The notes beneath the pieces are model-generated. The model was not told where the DNA came from and made no database searches. It saw only the letters and a program-made list of their open reading frames with translations. 64,000 bases of DNA from Echinococcus granulosus (taxonomy: Eukaryota; Platyhelminthes; Cestoda; Cyclophyllidea; Taeniidae), in assembly GCF_000524195.1 (NCBI RefSeq), contig NW_020170394.1:310262-374261 (forward strand). The letters run 5' to 3'. The position numbers and the translations under genes were made by a program. The first letter of the stretch is position 1, and every line of letters begins with the position of its first letter. Shown piece by piece: positions 36,011 to 49,599 of the stretch.

Positions 36011-36158
36011 AATTTAATTACTCCAGGTAATACTTACCACAGGAAATTAAATTGGTAAGGTAATGCGGTTAGCTCTTACCCATTTTATCTAAATAATCTT
36101 GTTACTGATTTAGCTAACCCAAAAGAGGTAAATGCTCTTTTGAATTAATACAAAAGAG
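36011..36158. repeat. Cluster of interlocking inverted repeats
   Basis: Three separate arms lie within 150 bases. AATTTAATT (36011-36019) pairs with AATTAAATT (36045-36053). GGTTAGCT (36067-36074) pairs with AGCTAACC (36112-36119). CAAAAGAG occurs at 36120-36127 and 36151-36158, flanking CTCTTTTG at 36135-36142. GGTAA and TTACC alternate between them (36026, 36034, 36054, 36059, 36076). Some pairings exclude one another. It may be a decayed mobile element or a structured RNA; I cannot tell which. Confidence 0.6.
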
Positions 36159-37064
36159 TAGCACAAGTCATGTATTTGAATCAGTTTGTAAAAATTAAAA
36201 CAGTGATAAGCAGATTATGGGGAGACTAGTCAAATGGTTCCATTAAGCTACCAGTAGAAAGGGCGGTAAGCGGTAATCACAGTTTTCTCACACGCTGGTT
36301 CAGTGGTGCTTTTAGAGGGGGAGCAGGGAAGACAGTCTCCAAGACGGACAAATGCAGTGACGTGAGGCACAACGGCTCCACTAGCCTGGCCACTCGCAAT
36401 CACGTAAATTCTCATCATCAGAAGGGGAGAGTGGGAGGGAGAGAGGGCGGTGGCGAGGCGAGTATCAAGAGGGCGCGGAGACACAAAGGGTGGTGCTTCC
36501 GCGTGGCAGTTGGCCACCGGCCAGATGACCCTGCGACCACCCGTGAAGACCTCCCTCTTGCTCCTTGACTGGTGGACGTCGTATGTCCACGATTCATGTC
36601 TCCGTCTGGCCGTCTCTGCGCTTCCACAATCGAAGTCTTCGCACTCCTGATGCTTTGGTCCGATAAACACTTTATAGGAAGCTGTATACAAAACCTTTAT
36701 ATGTCGAGCAAAAGCCGTTGCACAGTGAAATTCTCCTAAAAGATGTACTTTTTGGGAACAAAATCCAATTCTTATCATTTCGATTTAATTGAATGATATC
36801 TGCCACTTTGTGTAGTTTCACCATATTCGCCACAAAGAATAACGACTCTTGATCCACCCTAACAAGAAATTCACTGAAAGCTTTTCAACTGGAAAAACCT
36901 CCTCTTTGCTGTAAAGTACACTATAAGCAATTTTGTGTCTTCCCTGTGCTTTAGCTAAACATTAAAGGGTTAAATATTTAATTTTAGATGTCTCTCCATC
37001 CTTTATAACGCACTGATTCACACAAATTAATTTTCAGGTTTTTTTGAAGTTCATGATGTAATGA

Positions 37065-37118
37065 GTGGTCCAGTGGTGTGGTACGCGTTAACGTTCTAGG
37101 CGGGTCCGAACCCACCAC
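37065..37118 (+). other. tRNA-like fragment
   Basis: TGGTCCAGTGG at 37066-37076 is a perfect A-box match. GGTCCGAACCC at 37103-37113 resembles a B-box (two mismatches). GTGGT at the 5' end pairs with ACCAC at 37114-37118. The 37-base spacing is too short for a full tRNA, so this is a truncated pseudo-tRNA or SINE head. Confidence 0.4.
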
Positions 37119-40100
37119 GGAGGGAGCATATTGCCATGTTGCACAGCACTACGCCATATTCAAAAAAGAGAAATGATTGAGTGATAACTACCACACACAT
37201 TCTGCCAAAGTTTGTTGCTAAAATAAGCACTGATACATAAATCTAATGTGAATTTGAAGTTGATATCCCAGGACGTTTTTTACTACTGCAGTAAGTTTTG
37301 AAAGTTATGAACAAGTAAGGATATTTTAAGCAATTGTTTTTGCATAAATATGCGATTTTCTGCCCACCACGACACGTGTTGGGTGCACTGCGAATAATAG
37401 AGAGGAAAGAAGTGCAGCAAGCGACGATTCTTTGGCCCTCGCCCTCGTTGGGCTTCCAGTGACTCACCCGGCTCCGAAGCCTGAAAGCGTTGCGTAAACG
37501 GATGACCGCACGAGGCGAAAGCGCGGAGAAGTGCGAAAACGTCAGCTGTTAGGGGCGGGAGGAAGGCCACAGGATCTAAGTGGGTCAGTGGGAAAATCCG
37601 CACAAACGCCCTCTGCACTGGAGAATTCGATAGCCTAAAAAGCGCGGTCGGAGAATCACCAGCTCAGAATAACCTTGTTATTTGGTTTCCATAACTAGAC
37701 AATAATATTCCGTTAACGTAAGTTCTACCACATTATTATGAATACTTAAGAAATAAATTGTGAGAAGGAGGGAGTAGTAGGCTTATCAGGTCCTTAAATA
37801 TCGTCGACGAAAGTAACTCACCTAAAATATAAATGCTAAAGTCATTTTGTTGTTGCTGTTTTCAAACTACAGCCACGCGACCTCCGCGAATATCCAGTAG
37901 CACTGTATCGGGTGATCTACTGCTTCCGTGTGGGAATAAACGCAATCTTTATGCGGTCATCCCTCCTAAGTAGCCTTAAATAATCTTTCTCCATGATTTT
38001 GCATCCAGTCAGAAATATCATTCATTGTACTACACGCTATTTCGGAAACCATTTACATCGACGACTTACATCAGTGCAGTTTGAGATAATTAATTTGGGG
38101 ACATTTTGGCCTCAGTAGCACTTTTTGTATTGTGAATACCCCATTTTCTCAATGCTGCCCGCGGTACAAATTTATTGCCACTGTAGAAGAAAATGAACAC
38201 TAGTTCTTAAATCATGTCTGCTAAAACTGTTTTAAAAGTGGATTTTGGTGGGCGAATATTAATTTACATTTACTTAGCAATTATGATGAATTAGTTCAAA
38301 TGGCCCGCTTATTTACCATATCGGAAGCTGCGTGATTACAATCACATCCATTGATGATAGCTTCAACGCAAAAGTGGTTAAATTGTTGAGTTAGTGTAGA
38401 AAAAGCTGCACTCAATCTGCAAAACAGTAAAGCGAAATGTCATTGAGCACAAGGTTGCACACTTCACGCAATTCAGCGGACTTGGTACGCATTCACATGG
38501 AAGAGCTATTTCGGATATTCCATTTCTTCGTCTTATCAGTGGTGGCACCCATTCCAATATTCGAGAAGGCAAAAGGCATGACTTAGTTAGCACTGGGGTT
38601 CAAATTTATGATAACAATATGCTTACATTCATTTGATTAAAGTGAAAGAAATATTTGGTTAGTAAATATTACTGCATCATCGTAATTGCCAGTAATGTAG
38701 GCGTTTCCGATCACCCAAAGTTAAGGAACTTGTCAGTCTGATGTGTTGTTGCCAATGTAAACAATGCAATTCACAACGCCACAAATTACATTTATCGTAT
38801 TTTCAGCTTATGTAAATACTCTGGTAACAACACAGCTTAAATTGAGGTACCATCCTTGAATCGAGTTGTTCCCCTGCCTCCGTTTTCGAAAATCCTTAGC
38901 CACAGAACTGCGGGGTCTAGAAGTGCATTGACCAAGAGGTCTACTATTAAGCGTTCTCATTGCTTGCATAGTTTAAAAGCATCGTTTAGGCTGTTAAACT
39001 TAATAACAGAAATAATTTGTTAGAATGTGTACCTTGAAACATTTACAAATGATGCGTTAGCACCTTTTATGAACAATTCAGATACCGTGATCACCTTAAA
39101 TAGTACACTGCTTCCCAATGGGAGTAAACAAAGTCCATTTGATTAGAGGAAGGTAGTTGGATTCGATGATTGCCTTTTTGAAGGCTTGGCGCATTATTGC
39201 GGCTAATACTTGGGACGTAGATTTGATTTGACCTTATCGAGTTTTTGACAGGAAAAATAGCGGGAGGTAAAGCCGACTGCACCAGCCTGCTCTTCCTCCA
39301 TCTCAAGCTATCACGTAGACACACGCACACAGAAGAAGGCGCGACCAAAACTCGATTCCCTTCAGGGGAGTCACGGCATGTGGATGCGGGTTTTTCCACT
39401 TAGTAAATTACTCATTCATTTCAGGGTGGTCTACTGCAACGCCAATTTCGCAAAATATACGCCCTCAACCATTTCCTCCATGATTAGTTGGCCAATGGAT
39501 ACTCGTGTAATTGCATGTGGTGCGCATGTCTCTGATGAAGGGAGAAAAGGAATTCGCCCCATGCAGTCTCTACCCACTTGGCCGCTTTACGCGCTCATGT
39601 AATTAAAAAGGTAGTTCTTGCAACAGTAAATTTACATGCATTCTGTGCAGCATGTGTTCCAATTTTAAAAAAGAAATATATTGTTTAATCTTTGATTAAT
39701 GCTCCGTCAGACCCCAAGCGTTGATTAAACACTTTTTTACTGAATTTTTTATCTCTATAGTGGTTATAGTGTTACCTTTGCAGCCCCTAAGCTAGTTAAA
39801 GCCTGGTTCTGCGATTAAAATCATCCTATACAACCAAGTAACTGCGCCCCTTTCACACGAGTAGTCTGTGGGCCACATCACACAATATCTGTGAATGAGA
39901 CATAATTTGTGCATCTAAAATACACTTGCAAACAACAATATTTGACTAAACACCAATATTATTAGTCATTAGTTGTTTTCTATTTAAGTTTATTTTGTAA
40001 TTTAAAGTCTTCTAAAAACGCGGGGAATCCATTTGTAAGGGTAGTAATATGCTCTGCGCAGATGAACAACCAGTTGCTGCACCGTGGCAACCATCCAGCT

Positions 40101-43100
40101 TTGTGGTGCGTAGTTTGGGTCTCACAGATATTTAGACCGTTGGTTGCTGATTTGCATGATGTGAAAAATGAGTGTGCAGAGAAAAGTAAACGTTAAAAAA
40201 AAATTATCAAGATATCGGTAGCGCATTTCCACACATTGTTGGGTAAGGTAAGCCGTTCCATTTGTGAGAATTAACTGAGAAGGAACTATTCATCACTTGT
40301 TTTCGTATCATCGAATTTAATCAATCACTAGAATGTGGAAAAGGATTATTTTTAAGAAATACAAATTACCGATTGGTGAACGAACGATGGATTTATCGTT
40401 TGAACCTCTCATTCACATTGCATTGCGAGTAAATCACATGCACGCATTAAATTTCCAAAAAAGTTTCATTTTTTGGGACTTTTTCCCCTTAATTCGCAAC
40501 ATTTTTACACTTTTTCACTCAAGACTAAAGCTGCACTCCTTCACGGAAGCACTTCTGATTAGCCCCACTGAAGCAGTGAAGTGCGCGCTGTAAGCTCGGA
40601 AAAAGCAAATGAATAGCTGGAATGGCATAACTTTATCAACTTTGACATTGTAACCAAGTGAAACAGATAAATTTACTTGTCACAATTCACTTCGCTAAGA
40701 TGTAAAAATGCGTTAAATACAGTGTAGACAACTTTCTGTAGCTACTTCTGCGAGTTACTTTGAATTGCCGTATCATTCCATCATGTTTGTTATGCGATAC
40801 TACCGAAGTGGAATACCGTCTCTAGCGAATTCACACACACATTTGGAAGTAAGCTTTATTATTAAAATAGAATGTGCTCAAAGAACAGGGTTTTTCCTGG
40901 GACTCTTATTGGAAGGGGTGTAGCCTAGAGCAGACGAGGCGAAGTTTACACCACTGACTACAGAAAAGAAATTGATCTGATTTCTTTTGCATTCTCCACC
41001 CTTTTTCGTGTCATCGTAGGTGGCCCACCGAAGGAGAGGAGGTAGGACAGTGAAGGGATGGAGAGAAGGGTTTAGACACCTGCGCCAGTGCTTGGGATGC
41101 ATGCTGTAGGCGGGACGAACTGATAATCACGGTCGTTATTACGACTCGTTGCTACCACCATCGGACTTTCATCTTGATTAGCTCAGATTTATGGCAGGGC
41201 GCAGTAATCAGGTGGGTAAGTTGGGGAGATAAAGAAGAAATACTACTTTAGAAGAGATTTTGGCAGACAACTTAATTGTTGACACATTCCACTGACTTGT
41301 AACGAATACTGAAGGAAACAATTCTAAAGTGAATCGATTGAGTAAATACGGTGATCCTGTCTTTTTGAGGCGTAATGACTATTTATCACTTGAAATGGCA
41401 TATACAAGCTGAGATTCTGGTTGGTTGATAAAGTTCATTCAGGTATGCAAAAAGGTGGAATTTTTAGCTAAGTAAATTAATTTATAATGCAGTGTCTGAA
41501 ATTAATGGTCATGTTAAAGTACTTAGACATGACAGGCGAGTACTGATGGAATGTGTGTGCTGTAGTCTGCGAAGACCAGTCATGGCTGCGAGACTGTCAT
41601 ATGAACCTAGGGGTCTGTCGCGGCATCCCACCCTTTAACCTGTTTCACCACAGCGCAGAGTTTCTTCGACTTTAATAGATTCGACAGTTTTTCGGTGAAG
41701 AGGGTCATTAAAATTGCATGATTCACTCCCCATTGTGGAGACAAGGGGTCTGCTCCATTTGCTCGGGTTCGCTCAGTCCTCAAGACGTCGCCTTAAGAGG
41801 AGGCAAAATGTCAACGAGTCGGGAAGGGTGGTAACAAGTAATGAGTAATGTCGTGTTAGCAACTAACATCGTGAATGTGATTTATAAAATCTTTCGGAAG
41901 GGAGGGGGAGGGAGGAGTCCTGAGAGGCACACAGCCAAGCGCGTTGACGTGAGTGGACATTAAGGTGAGATTGTCACATTGTTTATGTGCTTGTATGCAT
42001 TTGCCCTCACCCTAACGCTAGTGACAGGGCCTCATCGCAGTTATCTCCAAGATTAAAGGTCTAAAATGCGGAGTACTTCTACCCGCACCATAAGCCACTG
42101 CCCTTTTCTGAAAATGCAAAGTGCTTTTATGTACTGTGGCAAAACACTTATTTGAATTGGCGATACTAGGCCCGAGGTAAATGTCGCAGAAGAGAAATGC
42201 TTGCTGCAGGTGTGGTAGGAAGTGAACCCTTTAACTGGGAAATCGAAAAACTCGCGTAGTAAGCAAAGTCTTGGTTGAGCAGATCCGAAAGGGTCAAATG
42301 ATGTGACGTTTAAAACGTCAATTACATTTGAAAACCCCAAATTATGCTTCTCTTTTGCCCTGTGAGTGATGTACACAAAAGCAGAACAAGAATGCTGGAG
42401 CAAAGTAACATACTTAAATCGCAAAAAAACTGCTTCTACTATGAGTTATGCTTACAGTCAAAGAATTCGACCTTTGGACAAGTGAACTCATCCATCCTGT
42501 CCTTCCACATCCCAGTCCTATCCTCCGCAATGTCTCATTTAAAAGGCCGCAAGTAAGAGAACACTGAAGTCCATATTACTCGAACAGTTTCTGCCCCATC
42601 CTTAATCCCTCTTAACAATTTCTGGGTCGTTACACTAGCGGCTAGGTAAATGTGGCTAGCTGAAGGGGTCTATTAATTAAAGGGTGTTGTTTAGTCGAAA
42701 ATAGAAATAGCTAGAGCCAGCTACACTCTCAACGCTTCAGAAACCACTTTCCTATAGGGTCAAATCTTCGACCAAGGTCAGATGTCACAGAAATAAAGAC
42801 CCATCGTACCACCTGTACCTGTCAATAATAAAAATAACTTCTTCACGATCCTCAAGAGGGTTGAAATTAAAGGATTTCAATTTCAAACCAAGCACGTATC
42901 AGCCAAATATGCTATTGTTAGCTACAAATAAGGTAAAGTGCGGACTGTCAGATTTCACCTGGATGTTTGTTTACATTTGCTATTTCATATTTTAGAGGTG
43001 ATGCGGCTACACAAGGCTGCATTTCTGACCAAAAGCAAATATATTCATAAACTTTATGAATCAACACCATTTATGTCTACATCTATTGCTGCACCCAATC

Positions 43101-46100
43101 AAACGCATCGGTACTGTGCTTTAATGTCCATATAACAGCCTAATTAAAGATAATATTAGGTAAAGTAGCTTATTTATTTATATACTGAGTAATTTCAATG
43201 CATGCAACCCATACAAGCCACAGAATGAAGCTGGGTCCGCCATTGCTGCCTGTGCATTTATGGGAGACACAGGAGCTTTATTAATCATAACTGAAGATGG
43301 AGACTGCAGTTCGATTAATAGCGGATTCAGTCAAGTTCATGGAGCCATTAACAGAGCAGACAACATCAATTGCTTTAAATTCGGAACAGATTACTCGAGA
43401 AACTGATGTCCCACAATTGCACTTTCCCTGGCTCTCAGGGTAAGAACCTATGCCAAGGATGTTATGTGAAAGTGTTTTGAAAAGGCCCATGGTTTACTTA
43501 ACCTTATTTGAGGTCCAGAAAAGAAGTTATATGGTTGATATTTTCTACTTTGATAATATAGTCCAATTGGTTGCACTTTGTTTAAACGCGGCTGACTTGT
43601 TAAATCCCACCGTGGATACACTGCCCTGAAGGACCATTTGAGAGGAGTATTTCAGAGAGAGCTGATAATCCAAACATTTATCGTTTGCCACCTAATCTAC
43701 TCACTAAAATGTTTACTACTCACTCCAGCTCCAAGTTTTATTTCACATCGTGAATCAGAACCAGTAAAGATATTTTGCAGATGTGGTTAACACTTAACAT
43801 TTTATCTTTAAGATTTGAATAGGCATTTTTTGACAGCACTTTTTTAATTTTACTCCAATTCGCTTCATTTGTTATTTAGTTCGAGCTCGTGAAACTGCAA
43901 CCAGATGCTTTAAGTTTTTCAATCTCAATCCAGAAGATTAGAAGCAACTTTGCTACCCCTTCATATGCCCAAACGTATGTCCAGTGTAAAGGCAATGGTT
44001 CTGATGACAAGAGGAATAAACGATTGCTTCGCGGACTGGACCAGAAAAGGATTCTCGTTTTCCCCTCTACATGCTCCTTTTTATCTGTAAGGAGGTGAGA
44101 ATAAGATAAATGTCCCAATAAGCGCAGTACAGGTTTTCATCCATTTAACAACACCAAAGAGCGCGTGGGTTAGCGACCGATTCGCACATTTCGCAATCTT
44201 ATTTAGAAATCCTCAGATCTTATCGAGGTCAAAGATGAAGATAAGTGGATGTACATAAAAAAGGCAAATTAACTGATTCGTAGTGCGGATAAAATTTATG
44301 AGCATGTTTCACTAATCTAGACAAAAGCCAGCGTTTTGATCTAACAATCCGGGTAAAAATGTTAGTAATGTTAGACTATTCTTAATAAGGCGAGTACTGC
44401 ATCGTTTGGATGATTTTGAGTGACAAATTAAGTTTTGTCGATCCTTAATTAAATGAATCCTTTTGCCATATAAATGGGGTATGACCTGAAGACAGGCTCA
44501 TCAAACGCGCTCAGTTAAGGAGATTAGCTCGAATAGCGTATTGTTTTACTATTTCCATGTATTTGTCCATTTCAAATAAGGATTTGCAATTGACCAAATC
44601 CATCTAGTCCTTCCTAAAAATCATTTTTTGCCATTAACATGACGGACTATCAAAAACTTGGCAAGACGTAAACATTGGGGAAGTGAATTTTTGACCATCA
44701 AGGCGGAAATGTCTGCGAAATTTGAAACTTGACAGAAAAAGATCCTGGTCAAAACTGCGACAATTTAATTTAAATGTCATTTATTTGATGAGTGCAGGCT
44801 GGGTTTGAAGAGACCACCAACTGAAGGTCGTCGAATTTTTTCTCTTCCCCCTACGGCAATACATCGCTCCCCCTGCGAACCCCTCACGCGTTTACCTGAG
44901 CTAGTAGAGGCTCCCCTTAACCCCTTTTCTCTCCGCTCGCCAATCGGGGTGGTCCTGGTCCCGGAATCCTACCCGGGGCTATTGACATTGGGATGGGCTC
45001 ACATCTACCTTGTTGGCACCCTCGGTTTGGGCTCTATTCGAAATGGTGATTATCATATGCCCACTGTAATGGCAGTCTTGACACACAGTTGCAAGAACTA
45101 AAAGTGTTCGCAACAACGTACTTCATAACGCGCCAATGAAATTGCTTTAACATATTTGTCGTGCTCTCTGTGGAACTAAAGATCATCCGCATGTGCGTGG
45201 ATACTTGGGCGGTCTGTCTGAGTGGACTAAGAAACGCTCCACGAAACTTCTACGCATTCAAAATTAGGGATCGTAATTTCATTTTATTATATTCTTCCTT
45301 GCAAGTTCCAAATAAAGTAACCCACCATCAAGTAAACCCTCCGTACAGAGAGGATTTTTGCATCAGACTGTTAATGAAGCAAATTTTTGTCGAATATCTA
45401 CCATATGGAATCGAATTTCTGATCGGGGAATTCCTTTCCAATTCCGCTATTTCTTTGGACGCACAAAAGACGCTTTTTGAAACATTTTTCGTAATTAACA
45501 TATACTTACCGCCTAGTTGTAGGGTTTATCAACCATTTGAATACACCTGATGGTAAGAGAATGTATATGGAAGGTTTTCTCACACAGGCGTGGTTTACAC
45601 CTCAATTGCAGGGAATATTCCACTAATTTCAGCGTTAAAGATACACTGTTAATTAAATTCTTTCCTCTAAACGAAGTCTTTAAGGGAGGACTTCAAGACT
45701 TTCCATTATATACCTGCGGATATGTTTCGTGATAGAACTTCCAACAGGATATCCTTCAGTTCTGCCCCAGCGATCATAACACAAGCCCCCTTTGACCACA
45801 TTTGATTACACTCCACCACACATTGTCAGTAAGTTCTACGTCCAACTAACGTTAAAATAACTCAGATAGCATTCTGTGCTTAAAACATGTTTCTGTTTTC
45901 TGTCGTTAGCACTTATAGCCCCCTCTCCTGAGAGGCAGTCTGGTGCAGTGGTGGAGGGATTTTGTGATTGACGGAGCAGCAACTGTTGACCGATGCGGGA
46001 GGTCTCCTACCGCTTCTGCTATTACGACAAGAGGCGCGTCTAAGGATCCTCCAAAGGTATCACCCCGGTGGCTTTGCCTTCAGTTACTTCCCCTCCCTTG

Positions 46101-47040
46101 TTCCTTACCAGACCTCACGCTAAGCATGACACCTTTTATGGAGGAATACGGAAAGGGGGGTTGTGCTACAAGGCATAGGACCTGAGCCCCATCACTCACG
46201 TACCCATCCCAGAAAGTGAAAATATTCATCTGTAAAATTTTAAAAGTAAAATTGCATAGAGGAAGTTTCAATGGTTACAAACGGACAAATGTTGCTTTCA
46301 ATGGAGCATCGGGTGGTCAAGACGGGAATAGCAAATGTTGACAAGCTAGCAATGTTTATGTACATTCAGGCGTATTGGCATGTTGCTTGTGTTCTGAGTA
46401 AATCGGTAAAATATTTTCTGGTGATTTTGACTCCCTGGGATTTGAAGTAGCTCGATCGACCTCCTTGAGGGGTGCTGAGTCGGTAGTAGTATCAGGTAAC
46501 GTTTGTTTATCTGATCCTTTGAATTGACTCATTATTAACGGTGCCCTTTGGATTCCACTGAACACATAAATATCAATTCTTTCATCAATGTTTAGCTCCA
46601 TTTTTCTGCATGGTTGGTCGTTAAAATTGAAGAATTAATTTTTATACCACATACACGGTGGTGCAGCCAACAATGTTCCATGATTTGAGGTTATCCGGCA
46701 TACTTTCAAAAAAAGATCAGTTTCCTATCTAAAAAACAATTAAAAATGAATGCTTGAGTAAAGAACGTGACTTTTTTGCTGAACCGATTGTATGCGTATT
46801 TAGGTAATTTAGCGTTGGCTGCCATCAGTGAGATTCAGTACAATAGCGCGTTTCATTTCAACACTTAACATGTGTAGAGGAATGAAAAGAACCTTTCATT
46901 CATCAAATGGGAACTCTGACTACGAACTGTAAATGGTACTGTTGATGGTTGTTGATGCGTCGGCAACCCGGGTAGAGTGTGGACCGGAAGGGACTAGTGA
47001 CAGCGCGTTGCTGATTGTTTTCGACGATATCAAGAGTAGC

Positions 47041-47400
47041 TCACAATTAATGTCTGACATGTCAGTCACTCCAGAGTGAGCGATTAAGCAGGTGAATAAT
47101 TGCCGAATCTGTCAACGCCCATAATTGCTCCCTCGCGTGATTAAACCCAATCCCTGCATGCCCCCTTGTCTTCCACCTCCCACGCTGCAATGTACGGGAC
47201 AGCACTCACTGTGTGAGGGGCGGGAGCGCGATTAATCACGTGTTCGCATAATTAGTAGAATGGCACCGAAATTTCACCGGCGCCAATGCTAGAGACACGC
47301 TTATTTGACAGACCCAACCCTAAATCTCCACACGTCCTCTGACCCGGGAAGATTAATCCACCCCACCATTGATGACAAAGCTAGTGACTCACAGTTCCCA
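47041..47400. promoter_or_regulatory. Candidate cis-regulatory block with homeodomain-type sites
   Basis: A GC-richer block with several GATTA/TAATT cores: CGATTAAGC, GTGATTAAACCC, GATTAATC (47230-47237, palindromic and overlapping the E-box CACGTG at 47237-47242), CATAATTAG and AAGATTAATCC. A perfect 12-base palindrome CTGACATGTCAG lies at 47054-47065 and contains paired TGACA cores. No coding frame explains the composition. Enhancer function is inferred only from site density. Confidence 0.3.
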
Positions 47401-49599
47401 GTTTAGACCACAGGCAAAGCCAACAATATTTATTGGACAAAAACACTTCCTTTGCTCTCTTCTTCCAAAATGGTGCACAAATTTGGATTGTTTTTAGGGG
47501 AGCCGCGAGTGTCAACCAGCATTTCCAATAAAGCGTAAATTTACCTCGGGAAATACGAGTGCAATTTCGGAGTTTTTGACTGCAGGCTTGGCCGCTAAGA
47601 CGAGATACTTAAGTGGCGGACAGAAAGGTAGCTCACTTAATTTTCGAGAGTGTATGAAAAGATCAAATGAAAGGAAGTCTGGTGTCTGGGTATAACACCC
47701 GGCTGAAACAAAAAAAACGTAAGGAGACAATTGCACCAGGAAGCTGACATAGACCAACGAAAAGAATTGAATTCGGTGATCCAAAGCGTATTCTTTACTG
47801 GAAATTAAAAATGATGATCATGGCGTCACTCAACTTGGAGACTTGGCTACAAATTAATGCCTCCAAATAATAGTTGAATTCTTCTGGAATTCCGGTAATC
47901 CTACGTGATAATTCAGTCATTGGTACTCAAATACATCATCTTTTCTGAAATCGTTACACTTCTCTAAACCATTTAATGAGATATTTCCCACTCCGTTACA
48001 ACAGACTATATGCATATTTGATGTCAAACGGCACAGTCAGAAAGGTTATGTAAGGTATGGAGGATCCCGAAAATGCCATTAAGTGTGAATATCAAAGCAG
48101 CGATTTCATACTGTTATGCTGATATGAGGGGCAAAACCACGCTATGTGACCACTGATAGTAGGCAGAGAACCTCAAGCACCCTGTTTCGCTTGTGGGGAA
48201 TGGAGTGTCGAAGGCTGCCGCTTGAAATTTACACTAAGATAAGTACAATTGCTCAGCATGTACAATTTCTCATGAACTTTCGTAAAATGGCGAATGCGCT
48301 TCTACATTCGCCTGAAATGGTACAGGTTGCGACGGTGAATAGTTGCATTCCCCAACCACTGATTTTGGCTTGGCTGATACCATAAAGAAAAGATCACCGA
48401 AACAGCTAATTGGGACTCATGCGAATGAGTTAAATGCATGCTTCGAGAAATAAAGCTAGGAGGTAGAAGCTCACACTGATGAAAAATAAGATTTTGTTAA
48501 TCATTCCTGACAGTTTTTAATCACAGCGGCACGTGGAGCAACCGGACGCGTTACTACACGAGTAGGGTTCTTCTGTTCCCTGACTGGAACTTGGGTCTCA
48601 GCACCGGTAAGCATATAGACGGAGCAGTATAGGAAATATCTGAGGTTGAGCAAGTTTCAAACCATTTAAATGAAGCAAGTAATGAAACTTCGCAATGAGG
48701 AGGCAAACAACTGAACCGGCTTGCGGAAATGCAATACGAGTGTCAGCTACAATCACATCAACCAAAGTTCATTCATCAAAGTTTAGTATTTATGCTGTCA
48801 GTCTACTCAAGTGTGAATTGCGTCCTATTTCGACGGTGCACAAAGCGAGCGTTCATTGTTGAAAAACCTACCGCAGATACACCGTTGAGCTTTGGAGGAA
48901 GTGTAAACCATGTATTGTGCGTTGTTTCAATGAGGCGCGCAGTGGGTAAACGGCAGGATGGCACGAATTGTGGCAGCTGCCACTGTTGACAGGTCGTTGC
49001 AAAAAGACAGCTTAAGTAATTAGGTTTGGTGTATGAACAACTGGGGATGTTTTCGTCATAAAGCAGGATAGTAAATACACTCCTATGTACCATGTCAAGA
49101 CAGCTGGTCCTGTAGTGTACAATAGCTTTAACCGCCTTTTCAGTTTAACTCGGCCGCAGCACTTCACGACAATTCTGATCTCAATGAGAAGGCCATACTT
49201 TAGTTCTTACTTTAAATTATAGGTAGAAGTTAAACAGATATTAATTTCTACAGAGTAGAAATAACATTGGCCAATAACCAATCCAGCCATACATAACTCA
49301 AAGATATTATTTCAAAGGGCAAGTTCTATTTGTTTGTGATAATGAGTAAATTTTGTGAAAACTAACCTGGCCGACCGAAGTTCAATAAGAAGACATTATT
49401 AACTCCCAGAAAAGAAACATTTCCACTCTTTTCCAGCGGAAGTAGGAGAACCCATGTATCTTCGGCAAAAATATATTTAAGTAAGGTACATTTACACGAT
49501 GGACCAATATGACCCTTATTTGCACGTAAAAAGGAAAAAGGTATAAGTATGGCAAAAGCAGTGAGAGAAGTGAGCGAAAAGAGGAGGCGGGAATGGAAG

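Larger units (their letters stand above)
33784..49599. other. Convergent intergenic spacer, no supported gene
   Basis: 15.8 kb between the 3' ends of the BAMBI-like (+) and TRAK (-) genes. I found no gene. It contains the inverted-repeat cluster at 36011-36158, a GC-rich island at about 36240-36660 with a 176-codon minus-strand frame of unknown meaning, a second GC-rich patch at 37370-37650, tRNA-like debris at 37065-37118, and a homeodomain-site-rich block at 47041-47400. A plus-strand frame at 45161-45550 (129 codons) has no domain I recognise. Confidence 0.55.

Noticed and set aside
44805..45101. Plus-strand frame, Pro/Leu-rich, preceded by an acceptor-like agtgcag
   Set aside because: No similarity I recognise, no phase-matched partner exon and no donor that leads anywhere.
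45161..45550. Plus-strand open frame of 129 codons
   Set aside because: No recognisable domain, AT-biased composition like the surrounding spacer, and no linked exons; likely chance.
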